A stretch of 64,000 bases of DNA, taken from positions 248,001 through 312,000 of the forward strand of contig JAWSVM010000007.1 in the NCBI GenBank assembly GCA_033851915.1, read 5' to 3'. The position numbers and the translations under genes were made by a program. Shown here piece after piece: positions 51,574 to 59,978 of this stretch. This stretch comes from UBA1672 sp033851915 (lineage in GTDB: Bacteria > Pseudomonadota > Alphaproteobacteria > Micavibrionales > Micavibrionaceae). How positions within the stretch are numbered: position 1 is the first letter of the stretch; each line of letters opens with the position of its first letter. The notes beneath the pieces were generated by a model, which saw nothing but the letters and a program-made list of their open reading frames with translations, searched no databases and was not told where the DNA came from.

Positions 51574-52323
51574 TCAGTGTTTGATTGCTCGGGGGTTTTG
51601 CTTATCTAGCATATATTGCGTTGCTTGCGCTTTTTTATAAGGGTTGGTAATGGCATTTGCTGCAGTATAGGCATCTTGAAATAAATCATGGTCTGAAAGG
51701 ATTCTGGAAACGATATTATAGGCTTTGTTTCGAAATGATAGACTTTCGATTTTTTTGATACTGATTTGTGCGGATTTAAAATCACCTTTCTCAGCTTGTA
51801 TTTCGGCGGTCTCTCCAAAAGCTTTATGGCGTAGAGCGTCATTTTGCATGTCTGAGGCCGTTTTCCATGCGCCTTCATTATCACCGGCAAAGGCCTGTGC
51901 CATCGCGATATAGGTTAGGGCAATGGCGTAAGAGGCGGGGTGAGAAATTTTTTCAGCTTCTGCGCGCAAGGTTGAGAACATTATATTCAGATCTTTTTGA
52001 TTATAGCCTTGCGGCGCTAATGCCATGCCGATACCGCGTATAGTCATGGCTTTGGTGTCTGGGGTTTGTATTTTCCTGATAATATCAACGGCAAGATCGA
52101 ACTCTTTATCAGAGGCATAGGTCTTTGCAATTTCACGATAGGTTTGATCGCGCCACGCGGTGTTATTTATTAACGCCGTATCTTCTACAACTTGCTTCAG
52201 AATGCATGCTCTGTCTTTCACCGGACAAATTGTGTTTTGGTTGGTTTCTTGTGCGCTTAGGTTTGTGCTTAAAATAATAAAAAGCAAAAAAAGCGGCAAA
52301 AAGCGTGTGGTTTTGTGGTACAT
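51574..52323 (-). CDS. Exported helical-repeat (TPR/HEAT-like) protein of unknown function
   Basis: A 249-residue protein that I do not recognise. A signal peptide (FLPLFLLFIILSTNLSAQ, cut after LSA) is followed by short repeated helical units of about 35 residues: REIAKTYASDKEFDLAVDII, YAIALTYIAMAQAFAGDNEG, KAFGETAEIQAEKGDFKSAQ and NIVSRILSDHDLFQDAYTAA. They follow a TPR-like rhythm, suggesting a periplasmic protein-binding role. ATG at 52323 with AGGAACG upstream is preferred over the far longer frame. ftsE follows 15 bases later; the zinc-ribbon gene starts divergently 82 bases away. Confidence 0.75.
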   Translation of the reverse strand: MYHKTTRFLPLFLLFIILSTNLSAQETNQNTICPVKDRACILKQVVEDTALINNTAWRDQTYREIAKTYASDKEFDLAVDIIRKIQTPDTKAMTIRGIGMALAPQGYNQKDLNIMFSTLRAEAEKISHPASYAIALTYIAMAQAFAGDNEGAWKTASDMQNDALRHKAFGETAEIQAEKGDFKSAQISIKKIESLSFRNKAYNIVSRILSDHDLFQDAYTAANAITNPYKKAQATQYMLDKQNPRAIKH

Positions 52324-52405
52324 ATAACGTTCCTGCGTTGTTGGCTTGTTCAACCTACCTATATATGTACTAAACTCATCTATGAAAGAGAAGAACTGGA
52401 TTGCA

Positions 52406-53437
52406 ATGATTCTGACTTGTCCCAATTGTAATGGTCAATTTAATGTTGATGATACGCTTATCGGCGATAAAGGCCGTAAGGTTAAGTGTTCGTCATGTGC
52501 TGAGATATGGTTTCAAGAACCGGAGCATGTGGAACCTGAGGAAGATGAGATAGAGGAGGAGATCGCCGAAGAAGAGGAAGAAGAGGCTTATGAAGTTGAT
52601 CTTGTTGATATGGATGAGCCGGAGGAGATAACAGAAAGCGAACCAGAGGAGACTCCGCCGGAAGAGCCGGAAGCCTCTCCGCCGGAAGAAGATACTTCAT
52701 CTGATGAGAGTGAACATACTAAAATATCACTAAAGAATATAAAACGCGCAGTAGAAAGTCATGCAGCGAATCTTCGGGAAGATGGACGAAGTAAGCCTCT
52801 TGGTTACGGTATTGCGGCGTCAATATTCTTTGTAATTTTTGCTTACTTGTTGTGCACTAGCACGTCTATGATGCAGGCACACCCGTCTATGCAGGCATTC
52901 TATGGGCTGTTTGGTATTCATAGGGATATTCCGGGTAAAGGGCTGGTGTTTGATCAGCTTGCTGTTAAGGATAATGGTGAGACGATTACAGTGGATGGTC
53001 GCATTATTAATTTAGAATCTACGCCTGTGAATGTCCCTATTATTGAAGCTTCACTGATGGATGCGGCAGATATGCCGATAATACAATGGTATATTCAACC
53101 TCCTGCAAATATTCTGGAGGGGGAGAGTAATCTGTCTTTCCATTCTGTATATTATAAAAGCGCGCATGAAGATGCCCATGGTGATGAATCTTCTGCGCCG
53201 GAACATGAGACAGAGCATGGTGAAAATGGACATGGCGAAGAGGCTCATGCTGAAAATATACAGCATGTACAAATTCGTTTTGCATTATTGGCTAAAACTG
53301 ACGAAGCAGACGACGGAAATAGTTCAGCTCATCATCAGGACGCTCCAGATCACCAGAGCGATCACGTAGAGTCTTCAAAATCTCATCAACCCGCTTCTTC
53401 TGAATCGCATCAGGTACCTTCACACGGGAGCCATTAG
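52406..53437 (+). CDS. MJ0042-type zinc-ribbon protein with DUF3426-like domain and His-rich insert
   Basis: A 343-residue protein of the alphaproteobacterial zinc-ribbon family. Order: N-terminal zinc ribbon (ILTCPNCNGQFNVDDTLIG with CSSC), a long acidic Glu/Pro linker (about residues 45-110), one membrane helix (YGIAASIFFVIFAYLLCTST), then a DUF3426-like periplasmic domain (VDGRIINLESTPVNVPIIEA, IQWYIQPPANILEGE). About residues 252-286 are a His/Glu/Gly-rich insert between two DUF3426 strands, and residues from about 296 on form a His/Ser-rich tail. That tail is encoded antisense to the 3' end of the TIGR02302 gene (146-base overlap). The start is uncertain; the ATG at 52406 begins at the conserved MILTCPNC. 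Confidence 0.8.
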   Translation: MILTCPNCNGQFNVDDTLIGDKGRKVKCSSCAEIWFQEPEHVEPEEDEIEEEIAEEEEEEAYEVDLVDMDEPEEITESEPEETPPEEPEASPPEEDTSSDESEHTKISLKNIKRAVESHAANLREDGRSKPLGYGIAASIFFVIFAYLLCTSTSMMQAHPSMQAFYGLFGIHRDIPGKGLVFDQLAVKDNGETITVDGRIINLESTPVNVPIIEASLMDAADMPIIQWYIQPPANILEGESNLSFHSVYYKSAHEDAHGDESSAPEHETEHGENGHGEEAHAENIQHVQIRFALLAKTDEADDGNSSAHHQDAPDHQSDHVESSKSHQPASSESHQVPSHGSH

Positions 53438-55976
53438 GCTTTCCGCCTTCTTCCTCTTCATCGCCATAGGGGCGACCAAGTGGATCGTATCTTTGGCCAC
53501 CACCGCTCATCCCGATGCCGATCATTTGTTTCATGCGCTTTCCTAGCTGCTCATTGAGCTGCTCTTGCGAGGCTTTCAAATATTCAATGGCTTTTTCCTG
53601 ATGCGGAATTGATGTGCGCGGGCTGTTATTCTCTAATGCTTGTTCTGAACCGCGCATTTCCTGTTCGGCAAGGCCCATGGTTTCAGGGATTTCATCCAGT
53701 TTTTCTGCCGTATCCAGCATCAGTTGCCCAAGAATATAGCGTAGAGCCTCTTGTTCCGTTTTGTTGGGCAGTGTGTCTACGGAAAGTTCGTTTGTTTTAT
53801 TGTTTTGTTTGGGGGCAGGCGGTGCACCATCTATACCAAAATCTTTGAACATTTCTTCGATAGAAGGGGCAGAGCGTGGTGCAATGTTTTGTTGCCCATC
53901 TAAAAGGCGTTTTATTTTGGCTTGTTTTTGGGTTTGGTTCAGCAGTTTTTCCTGACGCTCTATCAGTTCTTGTAGCTCGTTAATGCCTTCGCGCATGGCC
54001 TGCATATCTGCGGGAAGTTGCGGAGACATCGTGCCATCCATCATTTCCATCATGCGCTGCAGTTTTGACATCAGTTCTTGCGCTTTTTTCTCATCACCCT
54101 CACGCAGGGCGGTTTCTATTTCCTCCATCAGTTTGGAAAGGGCATCAGGGGAAATGATTTGCGAAAAATTATCAGGGGCAAACTCCGGAAATTCCTCACC
54201 ATTGGCTATACGTTTTTGCATGTCGCGTTGCATTTCTGCAAAATAATTTGCCATTTTTTCGCGCAAATTATCCATTAATCTTGAAATTTCGTCTTCACTT
54301 GCGTTGGGATCACGCATGGCGTCTTCAAGTGCGCGTTGTGCCTCGTGAAGTTCTCTCATAGCCAGTGATAAGTTTCCGTCCTCTACAACCAGTGCGGCAT
54401 TCCACAGCAGTTTTATGATGTCTTGCGCGGCTTCTAGCCTGATTTCTTCCTTTTGGTTATTCACGAGAATAAGGCGTGCGCTTGCTGTTTTTATAGCAAG
54501 GTAAATGACGGGATTATTTTGGAAGTAATCAGGTGCGTTGAGCAGTGATTTTAGATTGAGTGCGATATCAATAAAGCTGCCTTCATAGTCCCATGCCAAA
54601 CGTTTTCGCATAGCAATGAGGGATTTTGCCATTGGGTGTTCAAATTCACGTTCGGGCAAGACCAGATGTATTTTTTCCAGTTGTGCGTTTTGGCCTTTAT
54701 GGTCTGTAACCGTATATTCAAAGGTAACGGGCAGCCCTGCCCATGTATGCCATGTCATGTTGAATATAGGGGAAATTTTGAAATCTGCGTTCGGTTGAGA
54801 CATGACGAGGCGCGTTTCTTCGGTGGGCATGCCAAGTGGGCGGTCTTCCACCATGTCATCGATATCCATACGCATATGGAGCTCTTTGACGCCGTAATCA
54901 TCACGCACCATAAGCGGAAATCGGATTTGATTGTTGCTTAGGAATTCATAGGGGAGCGTTTCTTTGGGGGCTTCTTCTGGCTCAGCATCTGTTGTCTCTG
55001 CTGTTTCTATTTCCTCTGTTGCCTCGGTTTGTTCCGTTAGCTTAATCTTTGGCAGGCCATGCGATATTTCGGGCGGAGTATCAATGATGTAGTTATAACG
55101 CCAGCTTGCACGTGGAATATAGGCCTGCGCGATTGAGAGTTTAGCACCATTTTCTATTGTGGTTTCAATGCCATAGAGGCCAGTGCCCAGATATTCCATT
55201 TGCGCGGTTTTTTTACCGTGTTGCAGATAGGGTGGAATATACTCTCCGAACATACTGTGCACGCGAATTCGAATTTCACTGTCTTCGGGGATATCTAGAG
55301 TGCTATCGTATGTGCCGTAACCGATTAAATGTGTTTGGCCAATGCCCGTATAAAGGGGGGGCTTGATCCAAAGGTTTGTGCTTTTGCCCTGTGAAATCAC
55401 ATAAGAAGGGTTGATTGGAAACAGGCCATTTGTGATTTTATTTTGCCATTGTGTGCCTGAAACCATAAGACCAGAGAGGAAAATTAAAACGGCTATGAAA
55501 CGAATCGCGGAAGGGTCTTCCCGTGATAAAATAGCGCGTTTTTTCGGCGTTTTCAGTGCAGAGAGAGAATGTAATATATGCTTTTGTGCGCTGTTCCACA
55601 GATTACGGGTCTCGTGTGTCTTCGGGTTTGCTAACGTGTCATCGAGAATTGCTATATGCCCTTGAGGCAAGTTGCTTTGTGCTTCCAATGCTTTGTCGAT
55701 GGTTTTTCGCTTTGGAAATGTGAAGGCCAGCACATCTTTTTGGATGAGATAAACCAGCCCAACAAAAAAGCATAATGTTGTTGGAATAGTGATGATTGCG
55801 CCGAAAAAGGCAGGGATATCCAGCATCCATAAGCCGCAGAATAGCAATATCCAAAAGAATAACCGCCAAAAGTGCAGCGTTATGTTTTCCAGAGTCAGAA
55901 CCAGAGCGGCTCTCTTCCGTTTTTTAGACAGAGCATCAAGAAACGGACGGTTTTCAAAATCCAACGGGTCAAGCAT
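53292..55976 (-). CDS. TIGR02302 / DUF4175 family protein
   Basis: An 894-residue protein of the alphaproteobacterial TIGR02302 (DUF4175) family. Seen: an N-terminal pair of membrane helices (LFFWILLFCGLWMLDI, PAFFGAIITIPTTLCFFVGLVYLI) and a third (FIAVLIFLSGLMVSGTQW), a large soluble middle region of beta-rich type (YVISQGKSTNLWIKPPLYTG), then coiled-coil helices rich in Glu/Gln/Met (LREKMANYFAEMQRDMQKRI), and a conserved C-terminus GDLERPDDELNYFRRLLRQF. The role is uncertain; membership in an envelope operon with lysA and zinc-ribbon genes is known. Its last 146 bases are antisense to the zinc-ribbon gene. Confidence 0.9.
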   Translation of the reverse strand: MLDPLDFENRPFLDALSKKRKRAALVLTLENITLHFWRLFFWILLFCGLWMLDIPAFFGAIITIPTTLCFFVGLVYLIQKDVLAFTFPKRKTIDKALEAQSNLPQGHIAILDDTLANPKTHETRNLWNSAQKHILHSLSALKTPKKRAILSREDPSAIRFIAVLIFLSGLMVSGTQWQNKITNGLFPINPSYVISQGKSTNLWIKPPLYTGIGQTHLIGYGTYDSTLDIPEDSEIRIRVHSMFGEYIPPYLQHGKKTAQMEYLGTGLYGIETTIENGAKLSIAQAYIPRASWRYNYIIDTPPEISHGLPKIKLTEQTEATEEIETAETTDAEPEEAPKETLPYEFLSNNQIRFPLMVRDDYGVKELHMRMDIDDMVEDRPLGMPTEETRLVMSQPNADFKISPIFNMTWHTWAGLPVTFEYTVTDHKGQNAQLEKIHLVLPEREFEHPMAKSLIAMRKRLAWDYEGSFIDIALNLKSLLNAPDYFQNNPVIYLAIKTASARLILVNNQKEEIRLEAAQDIIKLLWNAALVVEDGNLSLAMRELHEAQRALEDAMRDPNASEDEISRLMDNLREKMANYFAEMQRDMQKRIANGEEFPEFAPDNFSQIISPDALSKLMEEIETALREGDEKKAQELMSKLQRMMEMMDGTMSPQLPADMQAMREGINELQELIERQEKLLNQTQKQAKIKRLLDGQQNIAPRSAPSIEEMFKDFGIDGAPPAPKQNNKTNELSVDTLPNKTEQEALRYILGQLMLDTAEKLDEIPETMGLAEQEMRGSEQALENNSPRTSIPHQEKAIEYLKASQEQLNEQLGKRMKQMIGIGMSGGGQRYDPLGRPYGDEEEEGGKPNGSRVKVPDAIQKKRVDEILKTLRDRSGDLERPDDELNYFRRLLRQF

Positions 55977-56037
55977 GGATAAGAGGATATCTTGTTTTGC
56001 CGTATGAACCCATAAATTTTTTCAGGTTCTCCCCCGT

Positions 56038-57306
56038 TTATAACCAGTCGGGGATTGATTCTCTGGCCATCAGCTCATCCAGAGTTTGGCCTTTGTTAAT
56101 AACCGCGATATTGTCTCCATCAACCAGTATTTCAGGGGGCAGGGGGCGGGTATTATAGTTGGAGGCCATAGCAAATCCATACGCACCCGCGGATTGTATC
56201 ACCACGAGGTCATCTTTATTGACGGTGGGGATTTCACGGTTTTTGGCAAAAACGTCGCCACTTTCGCAGATAGGGCCAACAATATCATAGGTTTCCATCG
56301 GCGCATTATGCCCCATAACAGGGCGAATGCCATGATAGGCTTCGTATAATGTTGGGCGAATCAAATCATTCATCGCTGCGTCCAAAACAACGAAATTCTT
56401 GGATGGCGTGGCTTTTATATATTGGATTTTAGCGAGGAGAACGCCCGCATTTCCAACCATATAACGCCCCGGTTCCATCTGTATTTGTGTATCAAGCGGC
56501 AGGATAATATCGTGAACCCATTGTGCGTAGGCATCAAGGTCAAGGTTCGTTTCATCATTATAGATGATAGGAAAACCACCGCCGATATCGGTATGCGTAA
56601 CGGTGTGGCCTTGTGCGCGTAGTGTGCCAACGAGTTCAGCCAGCTTCTCAAAGCCGGGCTTGAAAACATCCACTTGTGAGATTTGTGAACCAATGTGAAT
56701 GGCAAGACCAACGGGGGTGACGTTGCCCATTTCCTCGGCGCGTTTATACAGGGTTATGATATCTTCTGCGGTGTTGCCGAATTTATCTCCCTTGCGTCCT
56801 GTTGAGATTTTACTGTGTCCACCGCCGTTAAGATTTGGATTAAGGCGGAAGACAACATTTGCGGTCTTGTTCATTTCCGCGGCAAATTTATTGACGTTTT
56901 CCAGCTCTTCCGGTGCTTCGATGTTGAATTGCAGGATATTTGCCTCAAGACAGGCTTTAATCTCGCTCTCGTTCTTGCCGAAGCTGGTGGATATGATTTG
57001 ATTGCCCGTGAAACCGGCTTTCAGGCCTTTCAATAGCTCACCTTCCGAGACGATTTCCAGCCCACTACCCAGTGTTTGCAGGAATTTCAAGATTGCTATA
57101 TTCGTATTGGCTTTACAGGCGTAGCATAATAAGGGCTGGCGATCTGCGGGCAGGGCGCGCTCCATAGCCTCTTTTAAGGCCATAAACTGTGATTTTATTA
57201 CGGACGCACTATAGACGTAGCATGGCGTGCCATATTCTTTAGCAATATCAGGCAAAGCTATATTATCAACATGTAAAACGCCGTTTTTTTCGGTGAAACC
57301 AGTCAT
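56038..57306 (-). CDS. lysA: Diaminopimelate decarboxylase
   Basis: PLP enzyme converting meso-diaminopimelate to lysine. The 422 residues show the PLP-lysine region LLCYACKANTNIAILKFL, SEGELLKGLKAGF, HIGSQISQVDVFKPG, GGGFPIIYNDE, the substrate segment QMEPGRYMVGNAGVLL, GPICESGDVFAKN and the C-terminal SAGAYGFAMASNYNTRPLPPEILV. The small lipoprotein gene lies 23 bases upstream on the same strand; the TIGR02302 gene lies 61 bases downstream. Lysine synthesis ends here, while lysC at the right edge of the window starts it. Confidence 0.97.
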   Translation of the reverse strand: MTGFTEKNGVLHVDNIALPDIAKEYGTPCYVYSASVIKSQFMALKEAMERALPADRQPLLCYACKANTNIAILKFLQTLGSGLEIVSEGELLKGLKAGFTGNQIISTSFGKNESEIKACLEANILQFNIEAPEELENVNKFAAEMNKTANVVFRLNPNLNGGGHSKISTGRKGDKFGNTAEDIITLYKRAEEMGNVTPVGLAIHIGSQISQVDVFKPGFEKLAELVGTLRAQGHTVTHTDIGGGFPIIYNDETNLDLDAYAQWVHDIILPLDTQIQMEPGRYMVGNAGVLLAKIQYIKATPSKNFVVLDAAMNDLIRPTLYEAYHGIRPVMGHNAPMETYDIVGPICESGDVFAKNREIPTVNKDDLVVIQSAGAYGFAMASNYNTRPLPPEILVDGDNIAVINKGQTLDELMARESIPDWL

Positions 57307-57329
57307 TGTAATCTCTTGAATTTGTGATT

Positions 57330-57512
57330 TTAGTGGATTTTTTGCTCTAAACCAGGCTGCGGATCTGTGCTTGTATCGGGGTAGCTGCGCGGAAATGTGT
57401 CATGTTCCGCCCCTTGAGGTGGGTCAACATATGGAGGCTTGACTCCGCACGCGCAGAGTAAGAGGATGTTGGCACACAAAAATATATGTAAGAACTGCTT
57501 TTTATTAATCAT
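57330..57512 (-). CDS. Small LptM-like lipoprotein
   Basis: A 60-residue lipoprotein: a signal peptide (FLHIFLCANILLLCAC) with lipobox LCAC, then a short Pro/Asp-rich mature part (GVKPPYVDPPQGAEHDTF). Size, lipobox and the position directly before lysA match small lipoproteins annotated LptM/YifL, which in E. coli help LptD maturation. Sequence similarity across such short proteins is low, so the name is provisional. It probably shares a transcript with lysA. Confidence 0.78.
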   Translation of the reverse strand: MINKKQFLHIFLCANILLLCACGVKPPYVDPPQGAEHDTFPRSYPDTSTDPQPGLEQKIH

Positions 57513-57614
57513 CTTTGTTCCTCTGATCGGTTCGCTATAACCTGTGTATATTGGAATGGAAGAAAAATAAACCCTAAACCTTGCGAATTAGGGCAGACAA
57601 TATGAGGAAAGTTT

Positions 57615-58217
57615 ATGAGTGATGTTCCCAAAGGTTTAATTACGCGGTTCTTTTGGATTGGCGCTATAGGGCTGGTCTTTGCGATTTATTCGACTGCAAG
57701 TGGTATTCACAATAAAAATAAGCTGGAAAATACCGAAGCCAAAATAGTATCTAAATTTAAGAGTATAAAATCATATAAAGATAAAGTTTTCTTACCATCC
57801 ATTCATGTTGCTGCGCCTGATGGCAGCATTGTTGATTTAAGCGAAAGCCATGGGAAATATACTATACTGAATGTTTGGGCGACATGGTGTACACCATGCG
57901 TTAAAGAACTTTCCTCTCTTCGGCGTTTGGATAAAACATTCGCATTTGATAGTGATTGGCGCATTATTGCAGTGTCTATTGATTCTAAGAATAGTTTGTC
58001 CAATGTGGCGAAGTATACGGCACATTATGATGTTGAAGATATTGCGAATTACATCGATTATAATTCAGAGCTACAAAATAACTTTAATATTAAAAAATTA
58101 CCAATGACTTTGATTGTTAATCCATCGGGGCGCATTTTGTATAAAATACATGGCGATGTATTCTGGCATGATAAGGCCATCACTGAGTTTATGGACTTAA
58201 TCACAAAGGTTTATTAA
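57615..58217 (+). CDS. TlpA-family thiol-disulfide protein
   Basis: A 200-residue thioredoxin-like protein. An N-terminal membrane anchor (FFWIGAIGLVFAIYSTASGIH) places the rest in the periplasm. The active site is NVWATWCTPCVKELSSLRRL (CTPC), with a cis-proline in IKKLPMTLIVNPSGRI. It probably reduces disulfides, for instance for cytochrome c or copper chaperones, but no such partner genes are adjacent. GAGGAAAG precedes the ATG. In related genomes a TlpA-like gene lies next to argH and lysA; argH is absent here. Confidence 0.88.
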   Translation: MSDVPKGLITRFFWIGAIGLVFAIYSTASGIHNKNKLENTEAKIVSKFKSIKSYKDKVFLPSIHVAAPDGSIVDLSESHGKYTILNVWATWCTPCVKELSSLRRLDKTFAFDSDWRIIAVSIDSKNSLSNVAKYTAHYDVEDIANYIDYNSELQNNFNIKKLPMTLIVNPSGRILYKIHGDVFWHDKAITEFMDLITKVY

Positions 58218-58237
58218 CGTGCCTGCATTTAGGCAAT

Positions 58238-58265
58238 TTGTTAATATAATCTGTGGTAGTATATT
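58238..58265 (+). promoter_or_regulatory. Possible promoter for the pentapeptide-repeat gene
   Basis: TTGTTA (58238-58243) and TATATT (58260-58265) are spaced by 16 bases, 37 bases ahead of the ATG at 58302, with CAGCAGGG as the ribosome-binding site. The -35 matches four of six bases. Because the flanking DNA is AT-rich, chance occurrence is possible. Confidence 0.4.
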
Positions 58266-58301
58266 ATCTTCGTTTCGTTCCTTCCAGCAGGGTCAATAAA
58301 T

Positions 58302-59594
58302 ATGCAGCAAGAGCAGCAAGGTACTCAAAAAATTTCACAAGATCAGCTTGATGCCATGGTTGATTTGCATTCACGGTTTTTGGGTGGTCGAATAGGTGGA
58401 CGGCGCGCTATGCTTGATAATATCGACATACGGGGCTTATCTTTAAAAGGTAAGGATTTAAAACAGGCGAATTTTACGGCGTGTTTGATGAATAATATGG
58501 ATTTATCGCGGGCAAATTTTCAAGAAGCATCGCTTTATGCCTGTGATTTAAGTAATTCTAATTTATTTCACACTATTTTTGTGCGCGCGGATTTACGTGG
58601 TGCGCGTATTGAGAATGCGAATTTGGAGGGAGCAGACCTTGAAGCTGCAGATCTTCGGCGCGGCGGCATGGCTTCTATGGGGGATTTTCCTACGACGACG
58701 AAGGCTGTTAATTTTAAAGGTGCTAACTTGAGTGGTGCACGATTAACCGGCTCTATGGCATCGAATGCGGATTTTTCCGATGCGATGCTGGTTGGTGCAA
58801 ATCTGGCGAACTCCGATATGCGTGGCGCGAGCTTAGAGGGAGCTAACCTTTCTAATGTTGATCTTGAGGGGGCAAAGCTGAATGGTGCTAATATTAAATC
58901 AACCATATTCACTGGTGTAGATTTAAGCGCGCTGAGAGATTGTGGTATGGATTTATCCGATGCCATCACAGATGATAATATTGGTATCTCTGTTTCGGAC
59001 TTGGCTGAGCCATTACAAAAATTGATTGAACATCATCATAAGTGGCTAAAAAGCAAGGGAGCGGATGGCGAACAGCTGGATCTGAGTGATGTAGATTTAC
59101 GTGCGCTTGGTTCGTTAAAGCAAGAGCGACTAACCGCGATTAGAGCGGTTGAAACCAAGTTTTTCGGGTTAAATCTTTATCAAGTGCAATTGCAAAGTGC
59201 GATATTGAACCATTCAGATTTTAGAAGCTGTGATATGGAAGAGGCTGATTTGCGCGGTTCTTCCTTTAAGGGCGGTAATTTTTCACATGCGAATTTAAAG
59301 GGCGCAGATTGTTCTGCTTTGATGCTTGGTGCGGGTGGGACGAGCCGCTTTAACCCGTGTAATTTTGAAGATGCGCGCTTTTGCTATGCTGATTTGACGG
59401 GAGCGCAGTTAAAAGATGCTATTTTTGTGGGTGCGAATTTGTCTTATGCCGACTTTACGGGGGCAGATCTACGAGGCGCAGATTTTACGGGGGCGGTGAT
59501 GGAAAATGTCATTCTTGAAGATACGCAGACCGAGGGCGCGAAATTTGATCGTGATAAGAACAATCCTGTCTTTAAGATGAAGTCGGATACTTGA
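58302..59594 (+). CDS. Pentapeptide-repeat protein
   Basis: A 430-residue protein built of A(D/N)LXX-type five-residue repeats that fold into a right-handed square beta-helix. Repeats are clear in two blocks: about residues 45-225 (LRGARIENANLEGADLEAAD, ANLSNVDLEGAKLNGA) and 295-420 (ADLTGAQLKDAIFVGANLSY, ADFTGADLRGADFTGA), separated by a helical spacer (VSDLAEPLQKLIEHHHKWLKS). The N-terminus is polar without a signal peptide, so it is cytoplasmic. Some family members mimic DNA and bind gyrase; that cannot be inferred here. Confidence 0.92.
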   Translation: MQQEQQGTQKISQDQLDAMVDLHSRFLGGRIGGRRAMLDNIDIRGLSLKGKDLKQANFTACLMNNMDLSRANFQEASLYACDLSNSNLFHTIFVRADLRGARIENANLEGADLEAADLRRGGMASMGDFPTTTKAVNFKGANLSGARLTGSMASNADFSDAMLVGANLANSDMRGASLEGANLSNVDLEGAKLNGANIKSTIFTGVDLSALRDCGMDLSDAITDDNIGISVSDLAEPLQKLIEHHHKWLKSKGADGEQLDLSDVDLRALGSLKQERLTAIRAVETKFFGLNLYQVQLQSAILNHSDFRSCDMEEADLRGSSFKGGNFSHANLKGADCSALMLGAGGTSRFNPCNFEDARFCYADLTGAQLKDAIFVGANLSYADFTGADLRGADFTGAVMENVILEDTQTEGAKFDRDKNNPVFKMKSDT

Positions 59595-59631
59595 AAATTG
59601 ACATAATTTTATATTGGAGGTAAAACTCGAT

Positions 59632-59967
59632 ATGGCTTTAGATAAAGAAATACAGAAAATATTAGATCGTGCGCCGAATATTCAGAATATCCCGCATGCT
59701 TTTTATTCGAAAGAGGCTGACCTGAATTTAAAGGGTCTGGAAACCTCTACGATTACGGATGAGTTTGGTAAATCTGTTGATGTTAATTTTATTGGTGGGT
59801 GTTCAGTTGGGGCTGATGGAAAAGTTATTCCAGCTACGGATGAAGAGGCATTGGCAGCCGAACCGGATACGTATGAGTATCTTGGCTATATAGATGACGT
59901 TGGCGTTTTTGTACGCACAGATCATACACCGGAACGTCCGATGCAAACCGTATCAATAGAGCTTTAG
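59632..59967 (+). CDS. Small cytoplasmic protein of unknown function
   Basis: A 111-residue acidic protein that I do not recognise. It has no signal peptide, membrane helix or familiar motif; a beta-rich C-terminal half is suggested by YEYLGYIDDVGVFVRT and ending PMQTVSIEL. An excellent ribosome-binding site (TTGGAGGT) precedes the ATG at 59632, and the gene follows the pentapeptide-repeat gene by 37 bases, so the two may be co-transcribed. It converges on etfA over 11 bases. Confidence 0.68.
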   Translation: MALDKEIQKILDRAPNIQNIPHAFYSKEADLNLKGLETSTITDEFGKSVDVNFIGGCSVGADGKVIPATDEEALAAEPDTYEYLGYIDDVGVFVRTDHTPERPMQTVSIEL

Positions 59968-59978
59968 TCTTTGGATAT

